Below, in pieces: positions 10,473 to 22,044 of a DNA stretch of 64,000 nt. A program made the position numbers and the translations under genes. Within the stretch, counting starts at the first letter, position 1. Every line of letters begins with the position of its first letter. Where the stretch lies: contig JAWZYV010013274.1 of assembly GCA_038373885.1 (NCBI GenBank), positions 372,001 through 436,000 of the forward strand, given 5' to 3'. The notes under the pieces are model-generated. The model was not told the DNA's origin. It did not search any database and saw only the letters and a program-made list of their open reading frames with translations. Origin of the DNA: Cheiracanthium punctorium. Its lineage: Eukaryota; Arthropoda; Arachnida; Araneae; Cheiracanthiidae.

Positions 10473-13400
10473 ATATATTTTTAAGCATTAATGTTTCTCT
10501 TGATTGAAATAAAACGTACTTCCACAAGTCTTCCTTAACAGATTGTAAAGCCCACATTATTCCGCTTCTCCAGTCTCTCATTTCTGGATTTAATACTTGT
10601 AAAATGAACAATCTAAGCTTTAGATAAAATTAAGTCGTAACCCCGCTGAAGGGAAGAATGCTGCCTCATGGCTAACTCTATTGCTTTCTCATTAAGCTAA
10701 GTGCATACCTATAGCACTGTTCCACCAGTTCCCTAATCGAGTAGAGGATCCTAAATTTCCTTGGGACTTTAGAAGATGAATGCTTGTCATTAACGTCTAA
10801 GATGCAACTCATATCTCCCTTTTAATATAATATACCAAACGGGCACGCCCATGATTTTAGTGCTGTTCTTGAATTATTAGCAGGTGTTTTATCATAGAAT
10901 TTGGTAACAGAAGTACTTTATTATGCTTGTAAATAAAGAAATGAATTTCACGTTATTTTTTGTTTTAAAGTTTTATTTTCGTACGGTTCAATTCATTAAT
11001 TAGTAGGTAAACATAAAAGTTTAGATAACTTTATGTTGTGGTGATAACGCGCACTAAGTGTACATTTATCTTAATAAAATTCTTACATTTCCTATATCTG
11101 TTAAAATATTTCTGTATTGCAGTAGTTGATACTTCCTGTCGATGTCAGAAGTTAACATATTTACAGTTCTTTCATGAAACAGGAAAATTCATATAAATGA
11201 AATATTAAAATACGTTGTTGTCCAAATGAAATAAAAATGTGAAAGGTATGAACATAAAGGATATTTTAATGCAGGCACTCAAAAACATGGTTTTAAAAGT
11301 GTGGGTACTTCAAAATTGCACAGATTTTTGGTATTTTGTGGGGTAAATTCGAGGATACGTAAGAGACTTAATGGTTTTGGGGTAGTAATTTTACTTCATG
11401 GAGATCTATTTAGTTATGTTATAAAATTTGTGATATTTTACAGTGAAAAAGTTTACTTTTTCGTTTTATATGTTTATGCACTTAATTCAATAAAGAATCC
11501 TTTTACCCCTTCGTGTATGATTAAAAATGTGTAAATCCATCCATGCAAGTAATATCAATGCAAATAGTATTTTCAATCAGTCTAAATGTAGAAATACAGG
11601 TAATTATAATAAAAGTTGCAATTTCAAAACGCTGTACCTTTAAAGCTACTGGTTAGAATGATTTAATATTTTAACAGAAATTTCCTCAGGGAACAAAAAA
11701 AATTTTTTGGCGAATTTAAACAGTAGTTCCACAAAGTGCCGGAAGGGGAAAGAGCCGAAACAGAGTCGTTAAATAAGATTGTCGTTAGCCGAAAGGAAAC
11801 GATAGACACCAAGGGTTTATTAAAAATTTATTTTTGAAGAAAAGAATACATGTTTACATCGAAAATCGTAACAGAGACAAGAAAAGAAGAGGAAATTTAT
11901 GGCACTAATACCTTAGGGATGATTAACGCACAAAATGTTCGCTATTCCCTCTGCCTTGTTCCGCTACTAGTTGGATGGAAGCTCAAAACGGAATGTTCCA
12001 CAACAGATAGGAAGATATCTGTGTCGATTCTGTAAATGCAATGCGTGATGCTTGCCTTGAAGCCAGTCAGATCCTTCATTGTGAGCGCCATGATGAAGCA
12101 CTCGGGCTAAGTGCTAATTCTCTGCATTTCCACCACAGCTATTCCTGCGGTCTGTATGTCGCGTCTCAGTTATTTGCATACTTCCACAACAGCAATGTAA
12201 GGCCTGCCAGATCCATCTCTCGGCAGATTTTGATTTGCCTTTTTTGCTTCGTCAAACAAAATTCCATTGCCTGACGATTGTTTTGGAACAATATCAAGTC
12301 ATTTTGACTGTTAGTTTTTATCCCAGAGCGTTTTGAAATCGCAAGTGCAATTGTCATCACCCAGTACGTGTGCGTAAATTTATGCAGTGGCAAAATATAT
12401 AAACTAAAAAACATGATGTTGCTATCAAAAACTAACGTAACCGTTTTTTTTTTTTGCTCGCGTGGTCACTTCCTAACTATTAGTACTATGGTTACCTCGC
12501 TTCAATGATGATGCGATAATGCATGCAATGGAAGATCTTGCTTAGCAAGGAATTTTTTTTTCAATGTAAATTCACTTCAAATCATCTTTCTACAAAACAA
12601 ATCGTACCACTGAAAATCTTGTATTTTTAAGTACAAAAGTGTGACTCTTTAACCTTTTAACGATAAGCTAATTTATTTCTATTTGTGGACGAATTTATGC
12701 CTCGACTCGTTGAAATTTAACGGTGAGGTTGTTGCTATATCGGACATCGATATATACAGCCTCTATATAAGTTATATATATCTATGGCTCATCCTAAAGG
12801 AAGTTACGCTTCTTAGCGACATAAAGAAAAAACACTACATTGGTGTTGCATGTTATTTACCGTGAGTAATAAACTACATTTTTTTTTCAATAGGTTTTGA
12901 AAGATATTTAGTGCTATGTTACTTGCTTATATGAATTCCTTTAGCTGAATCAATATGCTTCTTAAAGTTTAAATCTGTTTCTGTGTTAAACTGAATAATT
13001 TTACCAAATTGCGACATATCCTTTGATGAAAGTTTTATCTCCATCCCTCCTTCTCCATAATAATTAGCTTTACACTATTTATGTATTTTAGTCATTTCTC
13101 ATCCTAAGTCCGAAAAGTTCCCGGGAAGCATCAGTTTCCAATCAATCATAAGCATGTCTGACACCATTCACCTACACCGGGCATAGGAAGTTGGCAGTGT
13201 GTAACGTGCCGAGGACTTGCCACCCACAGAAGGATTTGTCGTTTCTATAGAAACGGATATGGCATGTGTCCGTCCATAATAAATAATCTCTACAATGCTT
13301 CTATTAATCTCAGCCAGTCAATCTGTTCTAATTGCGACCGCTCCAACGTTACTTACTATACCCATATTCGTAACAGATATATGAATGTAGAGGATTACGG

Positions 13401-16253
13401 CTAATTTACGATGCATTTGATATTGCACTATATGTTGGTGGAATAATATGAATTAGTCAAAAATTACATACAGTAGTTTTCTGTACTGAATTTTTATGAT
13501 GCAGAACAGTATCTCATTTAATTCTATACGAAATTTAAGAATTAAATTAATACTTATAACGTATATAATACGTGAAACTTCAGAAATGCATAACAAGAAT
13601 TGAAAACAAGTACTTGAAATAATTCTGAACAATATTTTATAAATAACATTGAAAGCTTACTTTGAATTATATCTCGAAATAATAAGAAGTAATCGTATGT
13701 CTTTTCTGTCATACAGATTGGTGGTTACAATTGAAATTAGGGAAAAATCAATAATATAGTTTAGCTGTAATCTATCTATCGATCTATATCATATAAAAAT
13801 AAATATCCTCAAAATTGAAATTTTCTATTATCTCTCTTCAAAATTCTACAGGTGCTTTCGTTTTCAAACAAAGTATTTGTTACGGGATCTAAATTTAGTG
13901 AAAAGGCAATTGACATATTTGCCCTCATTCTTCTGTCTCATAGTTGCCACAGCTCTCAAGAATTTTCAGGGGCTATAAGACTTGGGAATTTTAATAGCTA
14001 ATAAATACACAATTTTAAATTACGAATTAGCAGCAGCCGACCGGGCATATCTCAGTTTAAAACCCGCCACGACTACATATCCGAAATTGAGGGCTGCCCC
14101 ACTGGCATATGTGTGGTCATATGTGGCACTTCTTTGAGCCGCGGAAAATTCCTATGCAGGGATGCATTGATAGGAAAGGGGGACTAGAAGATATTTGCAT
14201 AATTTTTTCAATAAAGTTAATTTTTAAGACTAGTCTAGTTATTTAATTGTCACAGTGGTATATAGACTTATAGATAAATAGATATTATATGGTGGCGAAA
14301 AATGTGTAGAGTCAATCCGACTTGTAGCCCAAAACTTTTATTCCGGATTTCAGATTCTTGTACACCAGAACAGCACAAAAACAGATATGAGAGAATAGGG
14401 AGAGAACGAAGCACAGATTTGATTATCCAAACAAAAATATGCGTAAAAAGTACCGACTTAGTTCCGACCTAGACTTTTATTTGTTAAGAACTATTTTGCT
14501 CTAATACTCCGAGTTCTACCATTGGATTGTATTTAAAAGGACGTATTTTACAATGCCCGGATTTGACAGGGCATATGTGACGGCAAGCCTGCATGGGCTG
14601 TGTTTACTTTGTTGTACATTTTGAAAACCTTTCAATATAATTTCAGAAGGAATTTTCCGCCAAACAGAATATGATAATTAGTTTGCTTACTTAGTGTTTC
14701 ATTTTGTTGCAAAAATTTTCCAGTAGGATATCACGGAATTAGACTTAAGTCGTTAAAAATGCATTTTAAAATTATTATGATAATAAAGCGCGATGTATCT
14801 GAAAATAGTTAAAAGAACAAGATACTTGACTTTAACTTTAATTTTAATACACAGAATTTACCAATTGTTATTTCATTACAAATATTTTTTTTTTTCAGGA
14901 AAAATAAATAAATCGCATTTAGCATTAAAAAGTGGTAAAAAACAGAGTTTTAATAACTGCGTTTAGTGCTGCATCTGATGTTCTGAAGAATTCAGAATGT
15001 TGTTTTTCTTTCCCTCGTAATTTCACCAACAGTATAAACTCACGTACATTTTTCATTCTCTTTTTCGTGTGCGTGTGAATTAGCAAAACTTTTATAAAAA
15101 TTCTGCTAATTTCTGTAAATATTTAGCTAGTCTGTATAAACCGTTTACGAACAAGCAGAATGTGATTTAAGAAGTACGAAAACTGAAGCTTTTTTTTATT
15201 TTGCACAGCATCTGGAATTAGTTAAGAAAAAAAAAAACAGCAAATGTCCCTAATAAAACTTTTTGAGGAACATTCTTATGAATCTAATTTGGCAGTATTC
15301 CTATTTTCAAAGAACGCAAGACATTTAGAACAAATCGTAAAAGGGGAAAAAAGGAAATATAGGAGCATATAAAAATTGAAATAAGCCATAAAATAAAAAG
15401 TAGCCCGTCGAATTTTCTCCATTGTGCCGGAGCATTATTCGAGTTAAGTGAGAAGAATTTTTAGAAACACGTCGAAACTACGTGTTTAGGAGTGAATGTG
15501 GGAATATGCATGAAAACCTCAAGTGTGTTTTATTACCATTCCGGTCATAAACAGGGAGCGGCATGAACTGTTTTTATATCATTCGAATATCTAAAAAGCG
15601 GATACAGCAATATAAAGTGCACTGAAAAAGGATGTATAGATGGTTTCTTTTACACTCTTATTTATTTACGGCATAAATTATAGGAGTTGGATTTGTCCCG
15701 TACACATTTTTATAATGATTTTATTGCTACATTTAAGAGAATTTTCCTGAAAAATGCCATCTTATGTGCAGCAATAAATAACACGCAATCCCTTGTTTTC
15801 CCAGTTTTTCAACCACTTATTATTTTTTTGCATTATGTTAATTATCAAGCATGAAACTTTTGATACTGAATTCCTACTCTTAATTCGAAATTTTTTTTTC
15901 GTTATAACTTTTAATATTGTACGTACAAACGGGAGATCTCTTTGAATGTAGTTCAGAAGTTATGAGTTCGCTTCTTATCTGGAAGTCTCAGTTCTCCTGA
16001 TTTTGTGTTTAATAGAACTTTTTCTTCAGTATATTCCAATATATTTATTAATCTGAATCTTTATTCTACGTACTTACGTACACCGACTATTTGGCTATGT
16101 TTTTCCAGCAAGAGTTAGTATTCAAAAGTATTAAAGTTTGAAAAAAATGAAGTTAAGTATAACTCACGCTTTTTGTACACCTATTTTACAATATTTTCAT
16201 TAAAATGTAATACAAAAAATTAATTGATATGAGGTAAGAAAAGTGCATTTACA
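10473..16253. other. Long non-genic stretch
   Basis: No exon, RNA gene or mobile element could be supported. The segment 11730-12300 is less AT-rich and holds overlapping 60-82-residue frames on both strands (for example 12041-12274), but none shows a recognised domain. 13130-13400 is another less AT-rich patch without a call. Several poly(A)/poly(T) runs occur. Some of this may be intron of the gene whose exon lies at 17367. Confidence 0.4.
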
Positions 16254-17014
16254 CGACTGGTAATTGCATATTGCTTTACATAGTATAATCTATTATATCA
16301 GAAACAATCGAAGATAAAAAAATCCAATTCCAATAAAACTTACGAAATTTAAATTTTCATATGGTCTCGCGGTCCTATCAATTTAGAAAATTTACCTTAT
16401 ACAATATGCAAAAAAAAAAAAAAAAAAAAAAAAAAAGATAGCCCTTTTACGACCAAAATTCACCGAGTTGGGAAGCAGTAAACATTTTGACTTAAATCAC
16501 TGTTCCAAGTTTAAAATCCCCGTTATGGTAAACCGTAAAGGGACCATATAAATATTGAAATTTTAAATTATAGATTTTAATTTCATTTTCTGGCATAATG
16601 TGAAGAAAGAGCCAAAACTAATTTTAGAATATAATCTCTAAGCAGAGGATTACGGTCAAGCTCTATAAAAACCTATCCGGGGTCTTTTGATTTGAATGAT
16701 TGATCAAAACCATATACATTAATTTTTCTCAAATTCATTTTATATACAACCCCTGTTTCGCAGCTCGAAAATTGCGCTAACTTTAAGCAGCTGTAGCTCG
16801 GTGAATTTTGGTCGTAGAAGAACGATTTTTTTTATTATTGCGCATGAAATTTTATAAAGAAAAAAAAATTCTAAATATAACTGATAAGATCGGGAGACCG
16901 TAAAGAAATTTAAATTTCGTAACTTTCATGGGAATTGATCTATTAACTTCGATTTTTTTTTCTTATTTAATAGATTATACTATTTAAAGCATTTTTGCAA
17001 CTGGAGCTATGCGT
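16254..17014. mobile_element. Non-autonomous element with nested inverted arms, about 760 bp
   Basis: Several blocks on the left recur as reverse complements on the right in mirrored order. ATAGTATAATCTATTA (about 16279-16294) pairs with TAATAGATTATACTAT (about 16969-16984). GAAATTTAAAT around 16345 pairs with ATTTAAATTTC around 16910. TACGACCAAAATTCACCGAG (about 16448-16467) pairs with CTCGGTGAATTTTGGTCGTA (about 16797-16816). The combined arms span about 200 bp on each side with indels. A 27-base poly(A) (16410-16436) lies in the left arm. There is no coding capacity. The right flank continues as GGACACCCTATATA, a common arthropod element terminus, so the true right edge may be near 17066. 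Confidence 0.65.
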
Positions 17015-17062
17015 CTCTGACTACCGGTTAGTAGCCATTGGGCATCGTTAGCCCTGGACACC

Positions 17063-17063
<1 letters not shown>

Positions 17064-17104
<41 letters not shown>
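17064..17104. repeat. (TA)n(GT)n compound microsatellite
   Basis: A short TA run passes directly into about 15 GT units. Confidence 0.9.
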
Positions 17105-17106
<2 letters not shown>

Positions 17107-17267
17107 TGTATAAGTATTTTGTTTAAGAGCTATAACACTGAAAAGTATTCCAAACAGTTTGTATATTTTAAAAATTAACGTCTAGAATGAATACAAAAAC
17201 GTCAATGGATATCTCCATATTTATGTGTTGTTAGTTTTTACCAATTTGTGATTTTGTAACTTAACTA

Positions 17268-17304
17268 ACTGTTTGGAATGACAGTTTGGAATGACAGTTT
17301 GAAA
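17268..17304. repeat. Short tandem repeat upstream of exon acceptor
   Basis: The motif ACAGTTTGGAATG (first copy ACTGTTTGGAATG) occurs three times in succession, the last degenerate, about 65-100 bases before the exon start. It follows CTTAACTAAC, which resembles a branch point but is farther from the acceptor than usual. Confidence 0.6.
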
Positions 17305-17366
17305 TATATTCCTGACACATATCATTACAATGATCTTATTCCGTTTTTTTTTTTGTTTGTTTTCAG

Positions 17367-17722
17367 CAAATTCTGTCCTCCACACTATCAACATTTGTCA
17401 CGACCGGGGCATCCAGTACGCAGACACCCATGAGTCAAAAAGCGCTGCAAGAGCACAATCTAACTCAGGGGCACGGCAGTCCGAAGCACCAGCTCCCCAT
17501 GATGAGCCCGTATTCCCCGATCGGAGGAGGCGCTAGCAGTGGTCCCAGCGTAGCTGGAACGTCCTGCATCGGAATGCCTCCAAGTTGCTCTTCCATTCCA
17601 CACTCACTATCATTCTCTGGATACTCACACCATTCCTTGCTTCAAGGTACATCTTTCAGCTCTCCGTGCCCGAGCACCTTTGGTTCAGCACAGCCGTCTG
17701 CAGCGGCGTCTTTTTTTGCAAG
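17367..17722 (+). CDS. Internal coding exon of a Ser/Pro-rich, probably regulatory protein
   Basis: This is the one convincing protein-coding exon. A pyrimidine-rich tract ending TTTCAG (17361-17366) is a strong 3' splice site, and AG|GTAAGA at 17722/17723 is a strong 5' splice site. The 356 bases between are open in one frame (118 codons plus two bases, so introns of phase 0 then phase 2). The frame is markedly less AT-rich than its surroundings. The first residues read Gln-Ile-Leu-Ser-Ser. The peptide is rich in Ser, Pro, Gly, His and Thr, with patches such as PMMSPYSPIGGGASSG, SIPHSLSFSGYSHHS and QPSAAASFF, and has no membrane segment or catalytic motif. Such composition is usual in disordered activation or linker regions of developmental transcription factors, which is an inference; the gene was not recognised. 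The in-frame Met at 17430 is internal, not a start. Neighbouring exons were not found. A piggyBac-like MITE starts 37 bp into the downstream intron. Confidence 0.85.
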
Positions 17723-17758
17723 GTAAGATTTCAATGAAGTCCTTGCGAAATGCATTAA

Positions 17759-18265
17759 CCCTTTGAGGCGCAACTCTTTCCCAATGCTGAAAAAAGGTCA
17801 GCCGTTGGCACCGCTCGACTTAACTACCAGCAAGATGGCGGACGATCGAAACATTCATCGCGTTCCACAGATTGAGAGACCCTTTTTTGACGCAGCTGGC
17901 TGTGCCGCACAACCAGCTGCGTCAAAAAAGGGTCTCTCGATGTATGGCACGCGATGAACGTTTCGATCGTCCGCCATCTTGCTGGTAGTTAAGTCGAGCG
18001 ATGGCAACGGCTGCCACTTTTTTCAGCATTGGGCAATCTATTCAGCTGTTCTCCAATTCTTCCATTTTTCAGCAGATGTCAGTGCTGTTAAAAATAATCG
18101 TGACCATTTTTTACGGAAAATGACGTGCTAAAAAGTAAAGGATTCTCGTAGATCTTTGTCACCCGCAAGTATTTTTATAGAAATCAAATCTATTCTTCCG
18201 GACTGGCAACAGTCAAAACGTCAGAGCTTGTTGTTCCCAGAGTGGGAACACTGCGCGTTAAAGGT
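17759..18265. mobile_element. piggyBac-like MITE with TTAA flanks and long internal hairpin
   Basis: TTAA occurs on both sides (17755-17758, 18266-18269). The left terminus CCCTTTGAGGCGCA and right terminus TGCGCGTTAAAGGT are imperfect inverted repeats of the CCC-type used by piggyBac elements, which insert exactly at TTAA. Inside, 17780-17904 and 17908-18033 form a roughly 125-bp-armed, near-perfect palindrome with a three-base CCG loop. There is no transposase. The element sits 37 bp after the 5' splice site of the exon at 17367-17722. In the sense direction an intron transcript would carry this hairpin next to the donor. Confidence 0.8.
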
Positions 18266-18371
18266 TTAATTGGACAGACTCTTCTTGTGTCCTTTTAGTT
18301 TCATCTGCCATTACGCTATTTACGATTCTGAATATTTGCAAGCTGAGTTAAGCGACTGTTAAAGTGTGCAA

Positions 18372-20972
18372 TAGGGTGGAGTGAAAATGGCATTTTTTAA
18401 AAATATTTCCTGACCCAACAAACTGTGTTGTTTCGCAAAAAATTTATAGAAGAAAAATTCTAGTGCATTCACTGATTGTCTTCAGGTTCCACACTGGGCT
18501 CAAAGAAAGAAATGTTAACGTAAAAAGTAAAAAAATAATGTTTTTCAATTTTAATTTTAATGTTTACAATAACTTTATTTTCAAAACAGTTCTAACTACT
18601 AAAAAGAAACAGTACGGCAATGTTTTATTGCCATTAACAAACAAAAAGAAAAGAAAAAAAAGAAAGAAAGAAGAAAAAAAAAGTCACTAACTTGCAACCG
18701 AGCGTCATAAGTTTTGGGGTATATTTTGAATACATAGCTATCAAATATTTACATATTACTTCATATTTAAAGGCAATTAATATTTAGAAAGCACGGTAAT
18801 ACAGAAAGGGAAATGATACCCAATTTACCTTTCGAGTATTATTGACTAATAAAACACTTTACATTAATCAGTCTTCAATTCTGAGTCCGCATGCCGGCCA
18901 AAATAATGAACTTTGGTAGTTCCTTTCGTGATTTGATTCCACAACGAATGTATCCATCTCTGGTTTTTGCTCAACATGTTACCAATGATGCTTGCGTTAG
19001 TAGTCTTACATGCCTTTCTACTGCTTGATAATGGCAAGGGAGCTTCTGTATTTCAAATTCTTAACCGTTTCTGATCATACTTGTTACGTCTTCGTCACTG
19101 AGGTTCATGGTTGCTGGTGTTTCGAAAGGATTGTCCCAATGAATCATCTGAAACTATTCCTCTGGTTCGAAATTTATATTTAGAAGATCAAATTGGAATA
19201 TTTTTCCCTTCCAGTCAGTTTTTCTTGCTTTCAATATTCTTCTTAGGTCAAGTTCTCGAATATGTGATCATTCATCAAACAGTAATGCCAACAGACTATT
19301 TTCAGAATGAGCAAAATAAGAGTTCCTCTGAATAACTTCATGAATGATTGACTTAAAATCTTCTAGGAAGAATGAAATTATTTTCATCATTCCGTGCTCC
19401 ATTCATTTCAAACCAGGATGGCACGTAAACTTTCATCACATAGTCTACTAGGAGTTTAAAGCATTCTGATGGTTCGGCTGTCGACACGTACGGGCGCAGT
19501 ATTCTGTTCGCTGTAGTGAGTCAGCTTGAATGAGGCATCCTTCCTGGACTTTTGTTTTCCAAATCTGGATAGCACTGTCCCGAGCATTTTTCCCTAGAAA
19601 TATCGAAGAGGTACTTTTGATCTGTACTGAGGTCTTTTTTATCAATTTCAGGCAGAGCAACAGGAATAGAAACAAAATTTGTCACAGCAAACGCTTCTCA
19701 TGTTTCCAGAGATTTTCCTATTGTTTCAGAAAACTGGTGTGGCCCAGATGTCTTTCCGTCAATCTTATTTAAAAGGTGGCGAACAGGTAATTCATTAGTA
19801 TGCAATAAGCATGCAAAAGTGCAATTTATGGCCAACAAAGATTTCAAGCCGTCTAACTAAGCCATTTTTCTACCCAATGTTGACTTTTGGTGCATCTCAC
19901 CCAACGGCAACAAGATCCGAAAGTGTAATAAAATTGATGATGCTGCAAGTAATATCAGTACTAGAGCCTGAATGCGGAGTCACATGTCCTATGTGAACAG
20001 AGCCAGGTTCTGACATCATAACAATATGCTTTTCCACAGATACAGTCGTATATAAATAGCTTCCCTTCTTACATAATAGTTGTGTCCTTTCTTCCATCGA
20101 AGTATATGGTGTACAAAGATTGTGTTACTTGTATAGAATTAAGTTGTGATCGTATCTTTCATTATAATTTTTAAAAGGGGAATTATTCTTGGTGACTTAC
20201 CACAGGCAAGGAGGCTTTCTTCCAAATTCTTTAAACGTCCAAAGAAATAATTTCGATGATCTCTTTTACTAAATGATCCTTTTTGTTCCCCTGCTTCCAC
20301 AGTATATCATTTTTTGTGATTAAGAAATGCTTCATTAAATCAGAATACGTTGGTGGTAACACTGTCTCTTTCAATGGTACTGGAATTCTGAAAACACTAC
20401 AAAACTTTTCGTTTCTACTTGTGGTCATATTTAAATTCCGAACTCCGTGTTATTTTGTCAAATATAAATCAAAATTAATAAAACGTATTGCTTCAACGTT
20501 ACAAAGTAGAAACAACTGGTTAATACAAAGGCAATCGCAAAAACGAATCATTCCACAAAATAAAAGTGACGTGCCTTATTAGGTTATGATATAATAGTTA
20601 GATTAGAACACGCGCTTCCATCTAGTAGATTTTAGAGTAAAATTTGCTTTTTTTATGTACAAAAAGCCATTTCTGGAAGGAACGTTTCAATAAAACAATT
20701 TATTAATGAAAAAGTAATTCATTAATAGTATTTTACAAACTAATGAGTTATTTAGTAAAATATTAAATATAAAAAATTATTTTTTACATAAAAATCATTA
20801 ATAACTTGAAAAAAAGCACATGAAGAAAATATTCACTTGAGGTGTGGAACCTCAAGATGTCAAAATTTCAAGTTAAAATTTGGAGACAATTGTTTTCAGC
20901 TAGTTTGGCACCATATAATGACTCAGGCAATATGAATTTCGAAAAAAAAAAAAAAAAATTCGACCCACCCTA
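18372..20972 (-). mobile_element. Complete 2.6-kb TIR transposon with perfect 8-bp target duplication
   Basis: The termini are TAGGGTGGAGTGAAAAT (18372-18388) and, as reverse complement of the right end, TAGGGTGGGTCGAATTTT. The flanks are identical: GTGTGCAA at 18364-18371 and again at 20973-20980. An 8-bp duplication with a TAGGG-type terminus fits the hAT/P-like part of DNA transposon diversity, but the internal protein relic is not a recognisable hAT transposase. That decayed minus-strand frame fills 18875-20428. The copy is full length at both ends but its gene is broken by many stops and shifts. Long A runs occur just inside the right end. Confidence 0.85.
18875..20428 (-). pseudogene. 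Decayed element-encoded protein of an uncharacterised arthropod family
   Basis: Reading the minus strand from 20428 to 18875 and allowing frame changes gives a continuous series of protein-like blocks: LPPTYSDLMKHFLITKNDIL, then IWKKASLPVVSH (after a stop), EPGSVHIGHVTPHSGSS, a degenerate VAVG-x-DAPKVNIG block (family form probably with a conserved Asp after Gly-Cys), LHTNELPVRHLL, KIDGKTSGPHQFSETIGKSL, DLSTDQKYLFDIS, LTTANRILRPYVSTAEPSE, VMKVYVPSWFEMNG, a PCHYQAVERHVRLLTQAS block and a C-terminal RDGYIRCGIKSRKELPKF. These agree with a protein type I recall from many arthropod and cnidarian annotations as an uncharacterised protein of roughly 500-600 residues. About 518 codons are covered here, with at least ten stops and several frameshifts. 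The D-rich VAxGxD-type block suggests an RNase H-like transposase core (inference). It is not functional. Confidence 0.75.
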
Positions 20973-20980
20973 GTGTGCAA

Positions 20981-21436
20981 GATAAATTATGTTTGTTAAT
21001 GTCTGGGCCAGTTTCATATGACTTTGTATATTGAATGCTTATTAGCACGAAAAGCCAGACTTTCGATCCCATAATTTTTTAATCTCGTTGATCTAAGACT
21101 TCCGTCTTTTTTATAGCATATAAATAGTAATTATGATTTCAGGTAATATATTTTCTAGGTCATAATTTTACTCTTGAAATGTTCTCCTCAAAATAAACAG
21201 TCTTATACTTAATTTCCAGTTTATAGACAGGAATGTTATGCTGGGGCATAAAAACTATTAATGAAAAATATTAATTCGATTCAGAAAAAGAAACTTGTCT
21301 TCCTATAAATGATTAATTTCAATATTTTACTAAACAATGCCGGTATTTCTAAATGTGTTTTCATGGATTTTAATATCCGATTAATTCATAATCTGTATAT
21401 ATACAAAATATATGTAACATTACAAATCAAAAGCCC
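20981..21436. other. AT-rich non-genic stretch
   Basis: Nothing recognised between the 2.6-kb transposon and the GC-richer island that follows. Confidence 0.4.
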
Positions 21437-21499
21437 ATGAAAATCCCATATTTCTGGAACTACGCAATTTATTTCAGTTGGAACAAAGAAATCCGCGTT

Positions 21500-21988
21500 C
21501 AAAAACTGCAATTACTACACGGTCCCGGCAGCCAGCCACAAAGGCGTCTTAAAAGTCATAACAAACCCTGGAAATACCGCTTCCCAGTTTTAGCTTTTGG
21601 CCAATGGTTGCAACGCTTTTGGGGTCATGTGACACGGTGTCAAAAGGTTTTAAAAGGACCTGCAACAGGTCCGGAGCAGATTTTCCGCGTGACGCAGCTG
21701 CTAAGAAAAGATGTATCCAGTCATCAAATAAAATCATGTAATCGCAGTCGGAGTTCGACTCATTTTCTTCCATCGACGGCCGCTATGGCCCAAGGACTTT
21801 CACGATCGCTCCCGGCGTTCGCCGACCAGCGACGATCGGCCTCCTCTACAGCCTCGTAGAGGCTCATCATCCGGCCCGATTCCCGCAATAGCGACTCTAA
21901 TCCAGAGTCCCGAGTCAGCCAGGAGACCTCAACGCCCTCGCCTTACCGCCGGTTCATGACTTCACAGCACTCCCGTAACGCCTAATGG

Positions 21989-21990
<2 letters not shown>
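21500..21990. other. GC-rich island, possible LTR or element fragment
   Basis: This segment is much richer in G+C than its flanks. It carries a 140-codon frame (21437-21859) and an antisense 74-codon frame, both probably by-products of base composition: neither shows a domain, and the first begins in ordinary AT-rich flank. The 3' part contains short inverted words (for example GATCG/CGATC clusters around 21803-21837) and ends at a TA run. An LTR fragment or another foreign repeat is the likeliest origin, but no terminal signature was found. Confidence 0.35.
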
Positions 21991-22031
<41 letters not shown>

Positions 22032-22044
22032 CGCATATATATAT
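21991..22044. repeat. (TA)n microsatellite
   Basis: A run of roughly 20 TA units, broken once by ACGCA. Confidence 0.9.

Noticed and set aside
12041..12274. 77-codon ORF in a less AT-rich patch
   Set aside because: Antisense frame of similar length, no domain, no splice context.
17763..17957. 64-codon ORF downstream of the exon
   Set aside because: It lies inside the piggyBac-like MITE and reads through its palindrome.
21437..21859. 140-codon plus-strand ORF
   Set aside because: It lies in a GC-rich island, begins in AT-rich flank, has an overlapping antisense frame and no recognisable domain.
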